NCBI GenBank assembly: GCA_024760525.1
Contig: CP060499.1
Coordinates: 2,935,501-2,999,500, forward strand
DNA length: 64,000 nucleotides
Source: Nitrospira sp.
Lineage (GTDB): Bacteria > Nitrospirota > Nitrospiria > Nitrospirales > Nitrospiraceae
Direction of reading: 5' to 3'
Below, piece after piece: positions 1 through 8,556 of this stretch (position 1 is its first letter; every line of letters begins with the position of its first letter). The notes beneath the pieces are model-generated. The model ran no database searches. It was not told the DNA's origin and worked only from the letters and a program-made list of their open reading frames with translations. Both the position numbers and the translations under genes were made by a program.

Positions 1-1721
1 TCAAACGGGGTGCAGCGGCAGGATTACAATCCGGCTGTGCGGTGCCCCTCCTTGCGCACGGGCGAGCATTGGGTACGCTCAGCGTGGTGAGTCTGAGCGA
101 GAATGCCTTCAGCGAGCAAGATGCGGAGCTACTCGGCAATATCGGGACGCAGGTCGCGATCGCGGTTGAGAACACGTTGAATTTCGAGAGCGCACAGGCT
201 GCAAAACGGCAATTCATGAAAGAACGCGATCGGTTGCGGTTGCTCATCGACGTGGCGAACAATTTGACGTCCAACTTGGAACTTCGCGATCTCCTTCAAG
301 CGACCGTGACCGGTGTCCGCCGAGTCATGCAATGCGATCTCGTGACAGTTCATCTGCCTAATGCGGAACGGACTCAGCTTCAGACGTACGTCATGGATTT
401 TTTCGACAGTCGCTGGACCCTACCGGACAACCAGTGGCAACCCGTGCAGGGGACACTCGAGGGCAAAGTGTTTCAGTCGGGGACACCGATGGTCGCTGCC
501 CGGCTTGACTCAAGTGAGTTTCCGAGGGAGGCGAAAATTCTGCAGGACCTGGGGATCGTCGGCGGCTGTATCGTGCCTCTGCTCCACCGTGGGCAAGTCC
601 TCGGGAATATGGGATTGGGCAGAAAGGAGGAGATCGCCTACACGGCAGAGGAGGTCGATTTCTTGATGCAGTTCGGCACGCAAGTGGCCATCGCGATTGA
701 AAATGCCGTCGCGTATGGCCAGATTGCCGACTTGAAGGATAAGCTTGCACAGGAGAAGCTTTATCTCGAAGATGAGATTCGAAGCGATTTTGAAGAGATC
801 GTCGGCGAGAGCGTTCCAATCAAGCAGGTACTAAAGCAGGTGGGAATTGTGGCGCCCACCGATTCCACGGTCCTGATTCTGGGCGAGACCGGTACAGGAA
901 AGGAATTGCTCGCCCGTGCCATCCATGATCGGAGCAAGCGGCGGGAAGGAACCTTCGTCAAGCTGAACTGCGCGGCAATTCCCACGGGATTGCTCGAAAG
1001 TGAGTTATTCGGTCACGAGAAAGGCGCCTTTACCGGAGCAATTGCCACGAAAGTCGGGCGATTCGAACTCGCGGACGGTGGAACCCTATTTCTCGATGAA
1101 GTGGGAGACATTCCCCTTGAGCTGCAGTCGAAGCTGCTTCGCGTCCTGCAGGAACAGGAATTCGAGCGGCTCGGCAGCACGAGAACCATCAAAGTCAAGG
1201 TCCGGCTGCTTGCAGCCACCAACCGCGATCTTCTGGAGATGGTGGAGCAGAAGCAGTTTCGCAGCGATCTCTATTACCGCCTGAATGTGTTTCCTATCGT
1301 GAGTCCTGCGCTTCGTGAGCGAGCCGGAGATATTCCACTCCTCGTCCGCTACTTTACGCAACGGCTCTCACGCCAAATGGAAAAGCGCGTCGAACGGATT
1401 CCCTCCGATACGATGGATGCCCTCTGTCGGTATCGTTGGCCAGGCAACGTTCGTGAACTGGAAAATCTCATCGAGCGTGCCGTGATTCTCTCCCAAGGCA
1501 ACGAGTTGACCGTCCCGCTTGGTGAACTCAAGATTGCAGCACGCGAGAGTCCGTCAGCGGTTGCGACGCTGCATGAGGCGGAACGCGATCATATTCTGCG
1601 TGCGCTCCAAAAATCCAATTGGGTTATAGCCGGTCCATCCGGTGCAGCGACCCTGCTCGGCATGAAGCGATCCACTCTCCAATCGAAGATGATCAAGCTC
1701 GGAATCTCTCGCCGGCCCTAG
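1..1721 (+). CDS. Sigma-54 enhancer-binding regulator, GAF-AAA+-Fis type (5' partial)
   Basis: Transcription activator that hydrolyses ATP to open sigma-54 promoters. The window starts inside the gene: the frame is open from base 3 and the GTG at 42 lies within a GAF domain, so it is not the real start. The remaining GAF end is followed by a second GAF (about nt 230-720), a short coiled linker, and an AAA+ core with Walker A GETGTGKE near 881-904, the sigma-54 contact loop GAFTGA at 1024-1041, and Walker B LFLDEVGD. A Fis-like helix-turn-helix ends the protein. It has no receiver domain, so the GAFs are the likely ligand or redox sensors. It precedes efflux operon 1 and is paralogous to the regulator at 11207. 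The target operon is inferred from adjacency and from the sites at 1722-1881. Confidence 0.93.
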   Translation, partial: KRGAAAGLQSGCAVPLLAHGRALGTLSVVSLSENAFSEQDAELLGNIGTQVAIAVENTLNFESAQAAKRQFMKERDRLRLLIDVANNLTSNLELRDLLQATVTGVRRVMQCDLVTVHLPNAERTQLQTYVMDFFDSRWTLPDNQWQPVQGTLEGKVFQSGTPMVAARLDSSEFPREAKILQDLGIVGGCIVPLLHRGQVLGNMGLGRKEEIAYTAEEVDFLMQFGTQVAIAIENAVAYGQIADLKDKLAQEKLYLEDEIRSDFEEIVGESVPIKQVLKQVGIVAPTDSTVLILGETGTGKELLARAIHDRSKRREGTFVKLNCAAIPTGLLESELFGHEKGAFTGAIATKVGRFELADGGTLFLDEVGDIPLELQSKLLRVLQEQEFERLGSTRTIKVKVRLLAATNRDLLEMVEQKQFRSDLYYRLNVFPIVSPALRERAGDIPLLVRYFTQRLSRQMEKRVERIPSDTMDALCRYRWPGNVRELENLIERAVILSQGNELTVPLGELKIAARESPSAVATLHEAERDHILRALQKSNWVIAGPSGAATLLGMKRSTLQSKMIKLGISRRP

Positions 1722-1770
1722 TACCGACATTTCGGTAATTACCGATATTTCGGCACTTCGGCTTTCGGCA
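1722..1770. promoter_or_regulatory. Candidate activator binding sites (UAS)
   Basis: Right after the regulator stop there is a perfect inverted repeat TACCGA-CATT-TCGGTA (1722-1737), a near-identical imperfect copy TACCGA-TATT-TCGGCA (1740-1755) and a third half-site TTTCGGCA (1763-1770). They lie roughly 100-145 bp upstream of the sigma-54 promoter at 1866, which is the usual EBP enhancer position. A related palindrome, TGTCGATATTTCGTCA, sits in the same place in module 2 (13831). Binding by the adjacent EBP is inference. Confidence 0.6.
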
Positions 1771-1865
1771 CCGCGACTTCTTCAGTCCATCCAATCTCCT
1801 AAATACTCACATATTCAGTCATGCTTTCAATCATTTATGAATGAGTCTGGTACGCGCCGCCTTAC

Positions 1866-1881
1866 TGGAATGCCTCCTGCT
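1866..1881 (+). promoter_or_regulatory. Sigma-54 (-24/-12) promoter of efflux operon 1
   Basis: TGGAATGCCTCCTGCT keeps the invariant GG and GC dinucleotides at the required spacing of 10 bases and resembles the consensus TGGCACG-N4-TTGCW. Transcription would start near 1893, about 55 bases before the ATG at 1949. The context of upstream EBP and palindromes supports it. Confidence 0.7.
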
Positions 1882-1948
1882 ATGACCCTCCACCGAAGAC
1901 AACAGCGACGTCGGCATTCAACATTCGAACTCATAGAAAGGACAGATC

Positions 1949-2680
1949 ATGGTTCCCACACAGATGATGCTCTTCGGTGCGTTGGCGGTACTCACGACAG
2001 GTTGTGTCTCCACCATGCATGCGCGCGACGTTCAACAACACGGTCCAGTCTCTGAACATCAGGCGCTGCTTACCGATGTGAAGGATGATCGTGCCGCACT
2101 CAAGGGATACCGCAACCCGGTGGCCAACTGGCGCGCATACGACAAGATTCTCATTGAGCCGGTCGTGATCAGTGACGACTTCGTGTCGACACTCAACGCC
2201 GAACAACGCGACGATCTCAAGAAATTAACAGAGAGTTTTTACGCCAAACTCCGAGAGAATCTGTCGAAGCAATATCAAATAACCGACACGCCTACCGCCG
2301 GCACCATGCGATATCGTGTGTCGATTACGCACGCCGAGCAATCTTGGATGACGCTGGCCGTTCTCACCAAAGCCGTCTGGCAACTCCAAGCAGCGAATAC
2401 CTTGTGGGCGGTGACACGGGGGAAACCTGCATTCGCAGGAGAAGTCACGGCCGAGTTCACAATCACCGACGCCGTCACGGGAGAATTACTCGAAGTGGGA
2501 GTGGACCGGCGAGTCGGCGGGCAAAACCTGCTCGATAGAGAAGTGTTCAATTCATGGGGCGATGTAAAAAACAGCCTAAATTATTGGGCTGACTCCTCCG
2601 CCTATCGGCTCTGCGGCACCCGTGGTGACGCGAACTGTGCGGAGCCAAAGGCCGGCTGGATGGACATCCTTCATTTCTGA
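1949..2680 (+). CDS. DUF3313-type outer-membrane lipoprotein
   Basis: 243 residues, preceded by a good AAAGGA ribosome site. The N-terminus is a lipoprotein signal ending in the lipobox LTTGC, so the mature protein would be lipid-anchored. The remainder (a region with RAYDKILIEPVVI, then an alpha/beta stretch) matches my recollection of the DUF3313 lipoprotein family; no biochemical function is known. It is the first gene after the sigma-54 promoter and shares the operon with an RND pump, suggesting an envelope role. A Lys/Asp-rich body and the absence of membrane segments fit a periplasmic domain. The family call is moderately secure and the function is unknown. Confidence 0.75.
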   Translation: MVPTQMMLFGALAVLTTGCVSTMHARDVQQHGPVSEHQALLTDVKDDRAALKGYRNPVANWRAYDKILIEPVVISDDFVSTLNAEQRDDLKKLTESFYAKLRENLSKQYQITDTPTAGTMRYRVSITHAEQSWMTLAVLTKAVWQLQAANTLWAVTRGKPAFAGEVTAEFTITDAVTGELLEVGVDRRVGGQNLLDREVFNSWGDVKNSLNYWADSSAYRLCGTRGDANCAEPKAGWMDILHF

Positions 2681-2727
2681 AACCAAACAACCCAACGCGA
2701 TCGATGATCGCGATCAAGGAGATCACA

Positions 2728-3714
2728 ATGGAACTGAAAATGCCGAATCATGAACAAGCGTACTGGGGTTTGCGCGCCATGAAAACGATTGCCATGGCGG
2801 ACGGAGTGCTGAATGAATCCGAGCGACACATGCTGTCATCAGTCCAGCAGGTCATCGGCACGACCTATGACATCGAGGGATTGACTCCCATTACACCCCG
2901 GGAACTGGCCCAGGCGCTTCCCGATCCCCAACTGAGAAAGCAACTGGTGCAGGGATTGATCGTGGTGTCCCTGATCGATGGAAAGCCGGATGAGGCGGAG
3001 GTCAATCTGGTCGAGCAATTTGCGCAGGAACTGGAGGTCAGCGCTCTCGAGATCAAAAACCTTCGGCATGTCCTGAACCGAGAGATTGTTCAATTGCGCC
3101 TCGATCTGGTGCGCCGGTTCTGGTTGCGGCCAAAGATCAATGAGCTCTGGAACAAGGAGGGGATCAAGGGCCTCTACAAGTTCGTCCGCGGGATGATGGG
3201 AACGTATGAGAACAAGGAACTGGCTGCCCGATACCAGGCGCTGGAACACTATCCCACCGGTTCCCTGGGACGTCTGTACTATGAGTATTGCCGGACGAAC
3301 GGTTTCCCCTTACCAGGGGAAAAGGGCGGCTCACCTGAACAGATCCTCTTTCATGACTGCGCCCATATCTTGTCCGGTTATGGAACGGCTCCGGAAGAAG
3401 AAGTCCAGGTCGCCTGCTTCAGCGCGGGTTTTCAACGGCGGGAGCCCTGGCTATTCGTCTTCTTTGTCTTGCTGCAATTTCATGTCGGCATCCGCATGAC
3501 GCCCATCACCACGGCACGAACAGGAATGTTCGATCCGCTGAAGGCTATGATCGCCATCCGCCGGGGGGCAGCGATGAATATCGACCTCAATAACGGCTGG
3601 GATTACTGGCCCGTGATGGGTGAACAGGTCGAAGAGCTTCGCCGACGATATAACATTCTGCCGATTGAAGCGTTCATGCCGGCCAAGCAACAGATGGTCG
3701 GGAGCGCGGCGTAG
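2728..3714 (+). CDS. TerB-like plus Coq4-like fusion protein
   Basis: The start at 2728 is preferred over the in-frame ATG at 2704 because an AAGGAG site lies 6 bases before it. Residues about 10-130 form an all-helical segment with MADGVLNESE, typical of TerB-like domains. Residues about 180-328 resemble Coq4, the ubiquinone-biosynthesis scaffold/decarboxylase: H209-D210-x-x-H213 followed by acidic residues E223-E225 reproduces the HDxxHx(9-11)E metal-binding motif. A hydrophobic stretch (FVFFVLLQFHVG) follows. The gene lies inside an efflux operon, far from quinone genes, so a role in quinone synthesis is doubtful; a membrane-associated lipid-handling role is possible. The domain calls are from memory. 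Confidence 0.7.
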   Translation: MELKMPNHEQAYWGLRAMKTIAMADGVLNESERHMLSSVQQVIGTTYDIEGLTPITPRELAQALPDPQLRKQLVQGLIVVSLIDGKPDEAEVNLVEQFAQELEVSALEIKNLRHVLNREIVQLRLDLVRRFWLRPKINELWNKEGIKGLYKFVRGMMGTYENKELAARYQALEHYPTGSLGRLYYEYCRTNGFPLPGEKGGSPEQILFHDCAHILSGYGTAPEEEVQVACFSAGFQRREPWLFVFFVLLQFHVGIRMTPITTARTGMFDPLKAMIAIRRGAAMNIDLNNGWDYWPVMGEQVEELRRRYNILPIEAFMPAKQQMVGSAA

Positions 3715-3791
3715 TCGATAGGGCGTGATGCAGGGCCGGCTGCTTTCGCGCAAACAAGTCAGGGAACACAAGCTAGAGGAGACTGATCTGT

Positions 3792-4091
3792 ATGCTGAAG
3801 GTTACGGCACAGACAACTGATGGAACGACAGCCTTGCATCTCGAAGGAAAACTGACGAACCCATGGACGGATGAATTGAACCGGTACTGGCGAGACGTCC
3901 CGGGATCACAGAGGAAACAGGTTCTTGTTGATCTCACGGGAGTGACCTTCATCGATTCCGACGGGAAAGCGCTTCTGACTGAGATGTGGGAACAAGGGGC
4001 GACGTTTCGCTCAGCGGGATGCCTCAACACTTCGATCGTGGAAGAGATTACAGGACGGGCCGATTCGTCAGGCCCGGCTGCAACCAAATAG
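3792..4091 (+). CDS. STAS-like small protein (module 1)
   Basis: 99 residues with the beta-alpha pattern of STAS (anti-sigma-factor antagonist) domains: an N-terminal strand region, LVDLTGVTFIDSDGKALL, then a helix. In SpoIIAA-type proteins the phosphorylated serine sits in DSSG; here the loop reads DSDG, with Asp at the usual phospho-Ser position. A paralogue at 18335 occupies the other efflux operon. No anti-sigma factor or serine kinase is nearby, so it probably acts as a protein-protein adaptor of the pump or of the EBP; this is inference. It is 37 bases from the next gene. Confidence 0.8.
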   Translation: MLKVTAQTTDGTTALHLEGKLTNPWTDELNRYWRDVPGSQRKQVLVDLTGVTFIDSDGKALLTEMWEQGATFRSAGCLNTSIVEEITGRADSSGPAATK

Positions 4092-4128
4092 TGAAACCGA
4101 CAAGACGACTGATGGAGTAGGAGCTGTG

Positions 4129-5316
4129 ATGACGCCCTCACATATTCGACAACTGACGTTCGGTGTTTTGATTGGTACGGGGCTGGCGGGCTTCGTCGGC
4201 TGCAAAGAGGCGGTGGAACCCGTCGCCCCGCCGCCGCTTGAAGTCCAGGTACAGAAGGTCGAACAGGAGGATGTTCCGATCTTTTTCGAATGGATCGGGA
4301 CAACAGATGGACTCGTGAACGCAAAAATCCGGGCACAGGTCACCGGATACCTTCTCAAGCAGCATTACCGGGAGGGCGCCACGGTTAAGAAGGGCGATCT
4401 CCTCTTCGAGATCGATCCGCGCAAGTTTCAGGCTGCGCTCAAGCAGGCGGCTGGTGAACTCGATCGGGCACAGGCACAGCGCATCAAGGCCGAATATGAT
4501 GTGGTTCGCAACGAGCCGCTGGCCCAGGAAGGCGCCATCAGCCAGAAGGAGTTTCAAGACTCCGTCCAGACGAGCCGGGCCGCAATCGCTTCGGTAGAGT
4601 CCGCCGCAGCCTCGCTGGATCAGGCGAAACTCAATCTCGAATGGACGAAAGTCGTCGCGCCCATCGATGGTGTCGTCGGAGTGGCCAAGGCGCAGATCGG
4701 CGACTTGGTGAATTCCAGCGACGAGCTGACGTCCATGTCCCAACTCGATCCGATCCGGGTGTATTTCCCCGTCAGCGAGCAGGAATATCTCAGATTTTCT
4801 TCGCTCGTGCAGGAACGATATCGTGCAAAAGAGGATCCGAGGCAAATACGGGACGACGGCCGCATTGAAATGGTCCTGAGCAACGGGGAGGTCTACCCGC
4901 ACAAAGGATGGTTTTTCCTCGCGGACCGTCAAGTCGATGCCAAGACCGGCACTATCCGCATAGCGGCTCTCTTCCCGAACAGCGAAAACGTATTGCGGCC
5001 CGGCCTGTACGCCAAGGTTCGTACCGCACTCGCGGTGCGCAAAGGCGCCCTTCTGGTCTCTCAACGCGCAGTCAGCGAAACACAGGGGCGCTACCAGGTC
5101 GCGGTCGTCACGCCGGAGAACAACGTTGAGATTCGCTCAGTCACTGTCGGTGAACGCGTGGGGTCACAGTGGATCATCGCACAGGGACTTGCACCGGGCG
5201 AGCAGGTGATCGTCGACGGGCTACAGAAACTGAAGCCCGGAGTACCTGTCCACCCTGTCCCATTTTCCGACAGCTCATCCGTTGCTAATCTACAGTCCCT
5301 CCCGAGGAGCAAATGA
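4129..5316 (+). CDS. RND efflux membrane-fusion lipoprotein (module 1)
   Basis: Periplasmic adaptor linking an RND pump to an outer-membrane channel. ATG 4129 is chosen with GGAG five bases before it; GTG 4126 is an alternative. The signal sequence ends with the lipobox-like GFVGC, followed by Pro-rich spacing. A biotinyl-lipoyl-type hairpin (AQVTGYLLKQHYREG then VKKGDLLFEID), a coiled-coil with KAEYDVVRNEPLAQEGAISQ, and a beta-barrel (VYFPVSEQEYLRFS) are visible, in the usual AcrA/MexA order and length (about 395 residues). The stop overlaps the pump start by ATGA, showing translational coupling. Confidence 0.93.
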   Translation: MTPSHIRQLTFGVLIGTGLAGFVGCKEAVEPVAPPPLEVQVQKVEQEDVPIFFEWIGTTDGLVNAKIRAQVTGYLLKQHYREGATVKKGDLLFEIDPRKFQAALKQAAGELDRAQAQRIKAEYDVVRNEPLAQEGAISQKEFQDSVQTSRAAIASVESAAASLDQAKLNLEWTKVVAPIDGVVGVAKAQIGDLVNSSDELTSMSQLDPIRVYFPVSEQEYLRFSSLVQERYRAKEDPRQIRDDGRIEMVLSNGEVYPHKGWFFLADRQVDAKTGTIRIAALFPNSENVLRPGLYAKVRTALAVRKGALLVSQRAVSETQGRYQVAVVTPENNVEIRSVTVGERVGSQWIIAQGLAPGEQVIVDGLQKLKPGVPVHPVPFSDSSSVANLQSLPRSK

Positions 5317-8300
5317 TGGCCAGATTTTTTATCAATCGTCCGATCGTCGCCATGGTCATCTCAATTCTGATGACACTCATCGGCGTTGTCGCCATGGTCC
5401 AGCTTCCCATCGCCCAGTTCCCGAACATCGCGCCGCCTGAAATCCAGCTGCAGGCGACCTATCCGGGAGCGGACGCCGTCACGCTCGAGCAGTCGGTGGC
5501 CACGCCGATCGAACAGCAGATGAACGGTGTCGACAACATGCTCTACATGTATTCGGTCAACGCCGGCAATGGACAGACGACACTCCGTGTGAATTTCGAT
5601 GTGGCGACGAAGGCGAACGACGATCAAATTCTGGCACAGATGCGCTACTCGCAGGCCGAATCTCAGTTACCCCAAGAAGTGCGGAACTACGGCGTCACCG
5701 TGAAGAAAGCGACCACCAGCCCACTGGCTCTCTTTTCCCTCTATTCTCCCAACGAAACCTACGACAACATCTGGCTGGCCAACTATGCGTTCATCAACAT
5801 CAACGATCCGATGTCGCGTGTGCCGGGCATCGGGCAAGTCACGATCTTCGGCGCCGGACAGTATGCGATGCGGTTCTGGGTAAGGCCTGACGTCCTGGCC
5901 AAGTTGGGGATCACGGTGCCCGAAATTCTGGATGCCGTGAAGAAACAGAACACCGTCAATCCCGCCGGACAGGTGGGGGCCGAGCCGATTCCGGCCGGCC
6001 AGGAATTCACCTACAGTGTGCGTGCGCAGGGGCGCTTGAGCACGCAAGAGGAATTCGAGTCCATCGTCGTGCGGGCCAACAACGATGGCTCCTTGGTACG
6101 GCTGAAGGATGTCGCCCGGGTCGAATTGGGAGCGCAGTCCTACAACACCATCGGTCGCATGAACGGCAAGCCCGCGGCCATCGTGGCTATCTACCAGCTG
6201 CCGGGCTCGAATGCCATTCAGACCATGGATCAAGCCAAACAACTGATGGAAACGCTGAAAAAGCGGTTCCCGGGGGATTTGGACTATGTCATCTCCTTGG
6301 ACACGACGCTCTCGGTGCGGGAAGGCATCAAGGAGATCGTCGATACGCTGTGGGAGGCGCTGCTGCTGGTCATCATCGTGGTATTCATTTTTCTCCAGGG
6401 TTGGCGCGCGACGTTGATCCCGCTGTTGGCTGTTCCCGTCTCGCTCGTCGGCACCTTCATGCTGTTTCCACTGTTGGGATTCTCGATCAACACGCTCTCG
6501 CTCTTCGGGCTCGTGCTGGCCATCGGTTTGGTCGTGGACGACGCAATCGTGGTCGTGGAAGCGGTCGAGCATCATATCGAGCAAGGCCTCTCTCCCAAGG
6601 AGGCGACTCTCAAAGCCATGCAACAGGTTTCGGGGCCGGTCATGGCCATCGCGCTCATCTTGGTAGCCGTATTCGTGCCAACGGCATTCATCCCCGGCAT
6701 TACCGGCCGGCTGTACCAGCAGTTTGCGATCACCATCGCGGTGTCGGTGATCATCTCCGCGTTCAACGCCCTCACACTGAGCCCGGCCCTCTCCGCGCTG
6801 CTCCTTCGGAGAAAGACCCAGAGCCGAGGCCCATTGGGATGGTTTTTCGGGTGGTTCAATCGCGTCTTCGGCCGTGCAACCGATTGGTACGTGCGCGTCT
6901 GTGGCGGACTCATACGCAAGGCAGCCTTCTCGATGCTCTTCCTGGTGCTGGTGGCTGTGGCGTCAGGTTGGTTCGGGTCGAAACTGCCCAGCGGGTTCCT
7001 GCCGATGGAGGACCAGGGTTACCTGTTCTTGAACGTCCAATTGCCGACGGCGGCATCGCTGCAGCGTACCGATGCGGTCTGCGAGAAGATTCAGGCCATC
7101 CTGAAGGAAACGCCAGGCGTTCAGTACGCCACGTCCGTGGTCGGGTTCAGTCTGTTGAGCACCGTCAGCACGACCTACAACGCATTCTTCTTTGTCACAC
7201 TCGCCCCATGGGAGGAACGGCATCAGCCGGAGGAGAAGCTGCTTGGGATCTATCAACACATTAAGGGCAAATTGGACGGACTTTCAGAGGCGCAGGCCTT
7301 TGCGTTTCCACCGCCCGCCATTCCAGGGATCGGCACCTCCGGCGGTGTCTCGTTCATCCTTGAGGATCGAGCCGGAAAAGATGTTGCGTTTCTCGCTCAA
7401 CAGACGGAGGCCTTCATGGACGCGGCACGCACGCGTCCGGAAATCGAAAGAATCAATACCACCTTCATTCCCAACGCTCCGCAGCTCTTCGCGAAAGTAG
7501 ATCGCGAGAAAGCGTTGAAACAGGACGTCAACCTCGGCGATGTCTACCAAACCGTGCAAGCATTTATGGGCGGTGTGATGATCAACTACTTCAACCGATT
7601 CGGTCGCGTCTGGCAAGTCTACGTGCAAGCCGATGGCGAGTTCAGGACCCGCTCCGAAAACGTCGGCCAGTTTTACGTGAGGAACGCCTCCGGTGACGCG
7701 GTGCCCCTTTCCACCCTCGTGTCAATGGAGTCGGTGGACGGACCGGAGTTCACGATGCGCTACAACGGGTACCGCAGCGCCCAGCTCTTCGTCGGCGCAG
7801 CGCCCGGCTACAGTTCAGGCCAGGTGATGCAGGCGCTGGAATCGGTGTTCAAGGAGACGATGCCCGGCGAGATGGGCTACGACTATATCGGCATGTCGTT
7901 CCAGGAGAAGGTCGCGGCGGCAGGCGTGTCGGCCAGTGTCATCTTCGGCTTTTCACTCCTATTCGTGTTTCTGATTCTTGCGGCGCAGTACGAAAGCTGG
8001 ACGCTTCCCTTCAGCGTCTTGTTGGTGACACCGGTCGCCGTTTTCGGGGCATTGGGAATCTTGTGGCTGCTCAAGCTGATCGCGCCTCAAGCCAGTGAGA
8101 ACGACGTATTCGTCCAGATCGGCCTCGTGATGCTGATCGGCCTCTCCGCGAAGAATGCGATTCTCATCGTGGAGTTTGCAAAGGCGCAACTGGAACAAGG
8201 CAAGACGGTCATGGAGGCTGCGCTGGCCGCCGCCCGCCTGCGCCTCCGGCCGATCCTCATGACGGCGTTCGCCTTCATTCTCGGGGTGGTGCCGCTGATT

Positions 8301-8555
8301 CTCTCATCGGGTGCCGGCGCTCACGCCCGCATCCTCCTCGGCCTTACCGTATTCGGCGGTATGACGGCCGCGAGCCTGATTGGTATCTTTCTCATTCCAG
8401 TATCATTCTATGTCGTGGAATCGCTCACTCGACGAAAGACGTCTCCGCTCCGACCCGCACGGCAAGAGTATGAACCTCTGGAACTTGGTCCCCAACCGGA
8501 CATGCATCACACATCGGTGGCGACGGTTCACAGTCGCAAAGAAGGAGGATCCTGA
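5313..8555 (+). CDS. RND multidrug efflux transporter, HAE1 family (module 1)
   Basis: 1080-residue inner-membrane proton/drug antiporter of the AcrB/MexB type. It begins MARFFINRPIVAMVISI (first TM), has the two large periplasmic loops, and carries the TM4 proton-relay pair in GLVVDDAIVVVE and the second-half motif GLSAKNAILIVEFA. The length is normal for HAE1. The C-terminal about 40 residues are a hydrophilic tail. It overlaps the adaptor gene and is followed after 1 base by the channel gene, so the three form a complete tripartite pump. The substrate cannot be read from sequence; AcrB-like pumps export amphiphilic drugs and solvents. Confidence 0.96.
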   Translation: MMARFFINRPIVAMVISILMTLIGVVAMVQLPIAQFPNIAPPEIQLQATYPGADAVTLEQSVATPIEQQMNGVDNMLYMYSVNAGNGQTTLRVNFDVATKANDDQILAQMRYSQAESQLPQEVRNYGVTVKKATTSPLALFSLYSPNETYDNIWLANYAFININDPMSRVPGIGQVTIFGAGQYAMRFWVRPDVLAKLGITVPEILDAVKKQNTVNPAGQVGAEPIPAGQEFTYSVRAQGRLSTQEEFESIVVRANNDGSLVRLKDVARVELGAQSYNTIGRMNGKPAAIVAIYQLPGSNAIQTMDQAKQLMETLKKRFPGDLDYVISLDTTLSVREGIKEIVDTLWEALLLVIIVVFIFLQGWRATLIPLLAVPVSLVGTFMLFPLLGFSINTLSLFGLVLAIGLVVDDAIVVVEAVEHHIEQGLSPKEATLKAMQQVSGPVMAIALILVAVFVPTAFIPGITGRLYQQFAITIAVSVIISAFNALTLSPALSALLLRRKTQSRGPLGWFFGWFNRVFGRATDWYVRVCGGLIRKAAFSMLFLVLVAVASGWFGSKLPSGFLPMEDQGYLFLNVQLPTAASLQRTDAVCEKIQAILKETPGVQYATSVVGFSLLSTVSTTYNAFFFVTLAPWEERHQPEEKLLGIYQHIKGKLDGLSEAQAFAFPPPAIPGIGTSGGVSFILEDRAGKDVAFLAQQTEAFMDAARTRPEIERINTTFIPNAPQLFAKVDREKALKQDVNLGDVYQTVQAFMGGVMINYFNRFGRVWQVYVQADGEFRTRSENVGQFYVRNASGDAVPLSTLVSMESVDGPEFTMRYNGYRSAQLFVGAAPGYSSGQVMQALESVFKETMPGEMGYDYIGMSFQEKVAAAGVSASVIFGFSLLFVFLILAAQYESWTLPFSVLLVTPVAVFGALGILWLLKLIAPQASENDVFVQIGLVMLIGLSAKNAILIVEFAKAQLEQGKTVMEAALAAARLRLRPILMTAFAFILGVVPLILSSGAGAHARILLGLTVFGGMTAASLIGIFLIPVSFYVVESLTRRKTSPLRPARQEYEPLELGPQPDMHHTSVATVHSRKEGGS

Positions 8556-8556
8556 C

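Noticed and set aside
1855..1870. TGGTACGCGCCGCCTT as a sigma-54 promoter
   Set aside because: The GC does not fall 10 bases after the GG; the element at 1866-1881 fits.
2704..2727. Earlier ATG of the TerB/Coq4-like gene
   Set aside because: The AAGGAG site fits ATG 2728, and the extra eight residues overlap that site.
6350..7264. Long alternative-frame ORF inside the RND pump gene
   Set aside because: It is a shadow of a high-GC coding frame; its product has no recognisable domain.
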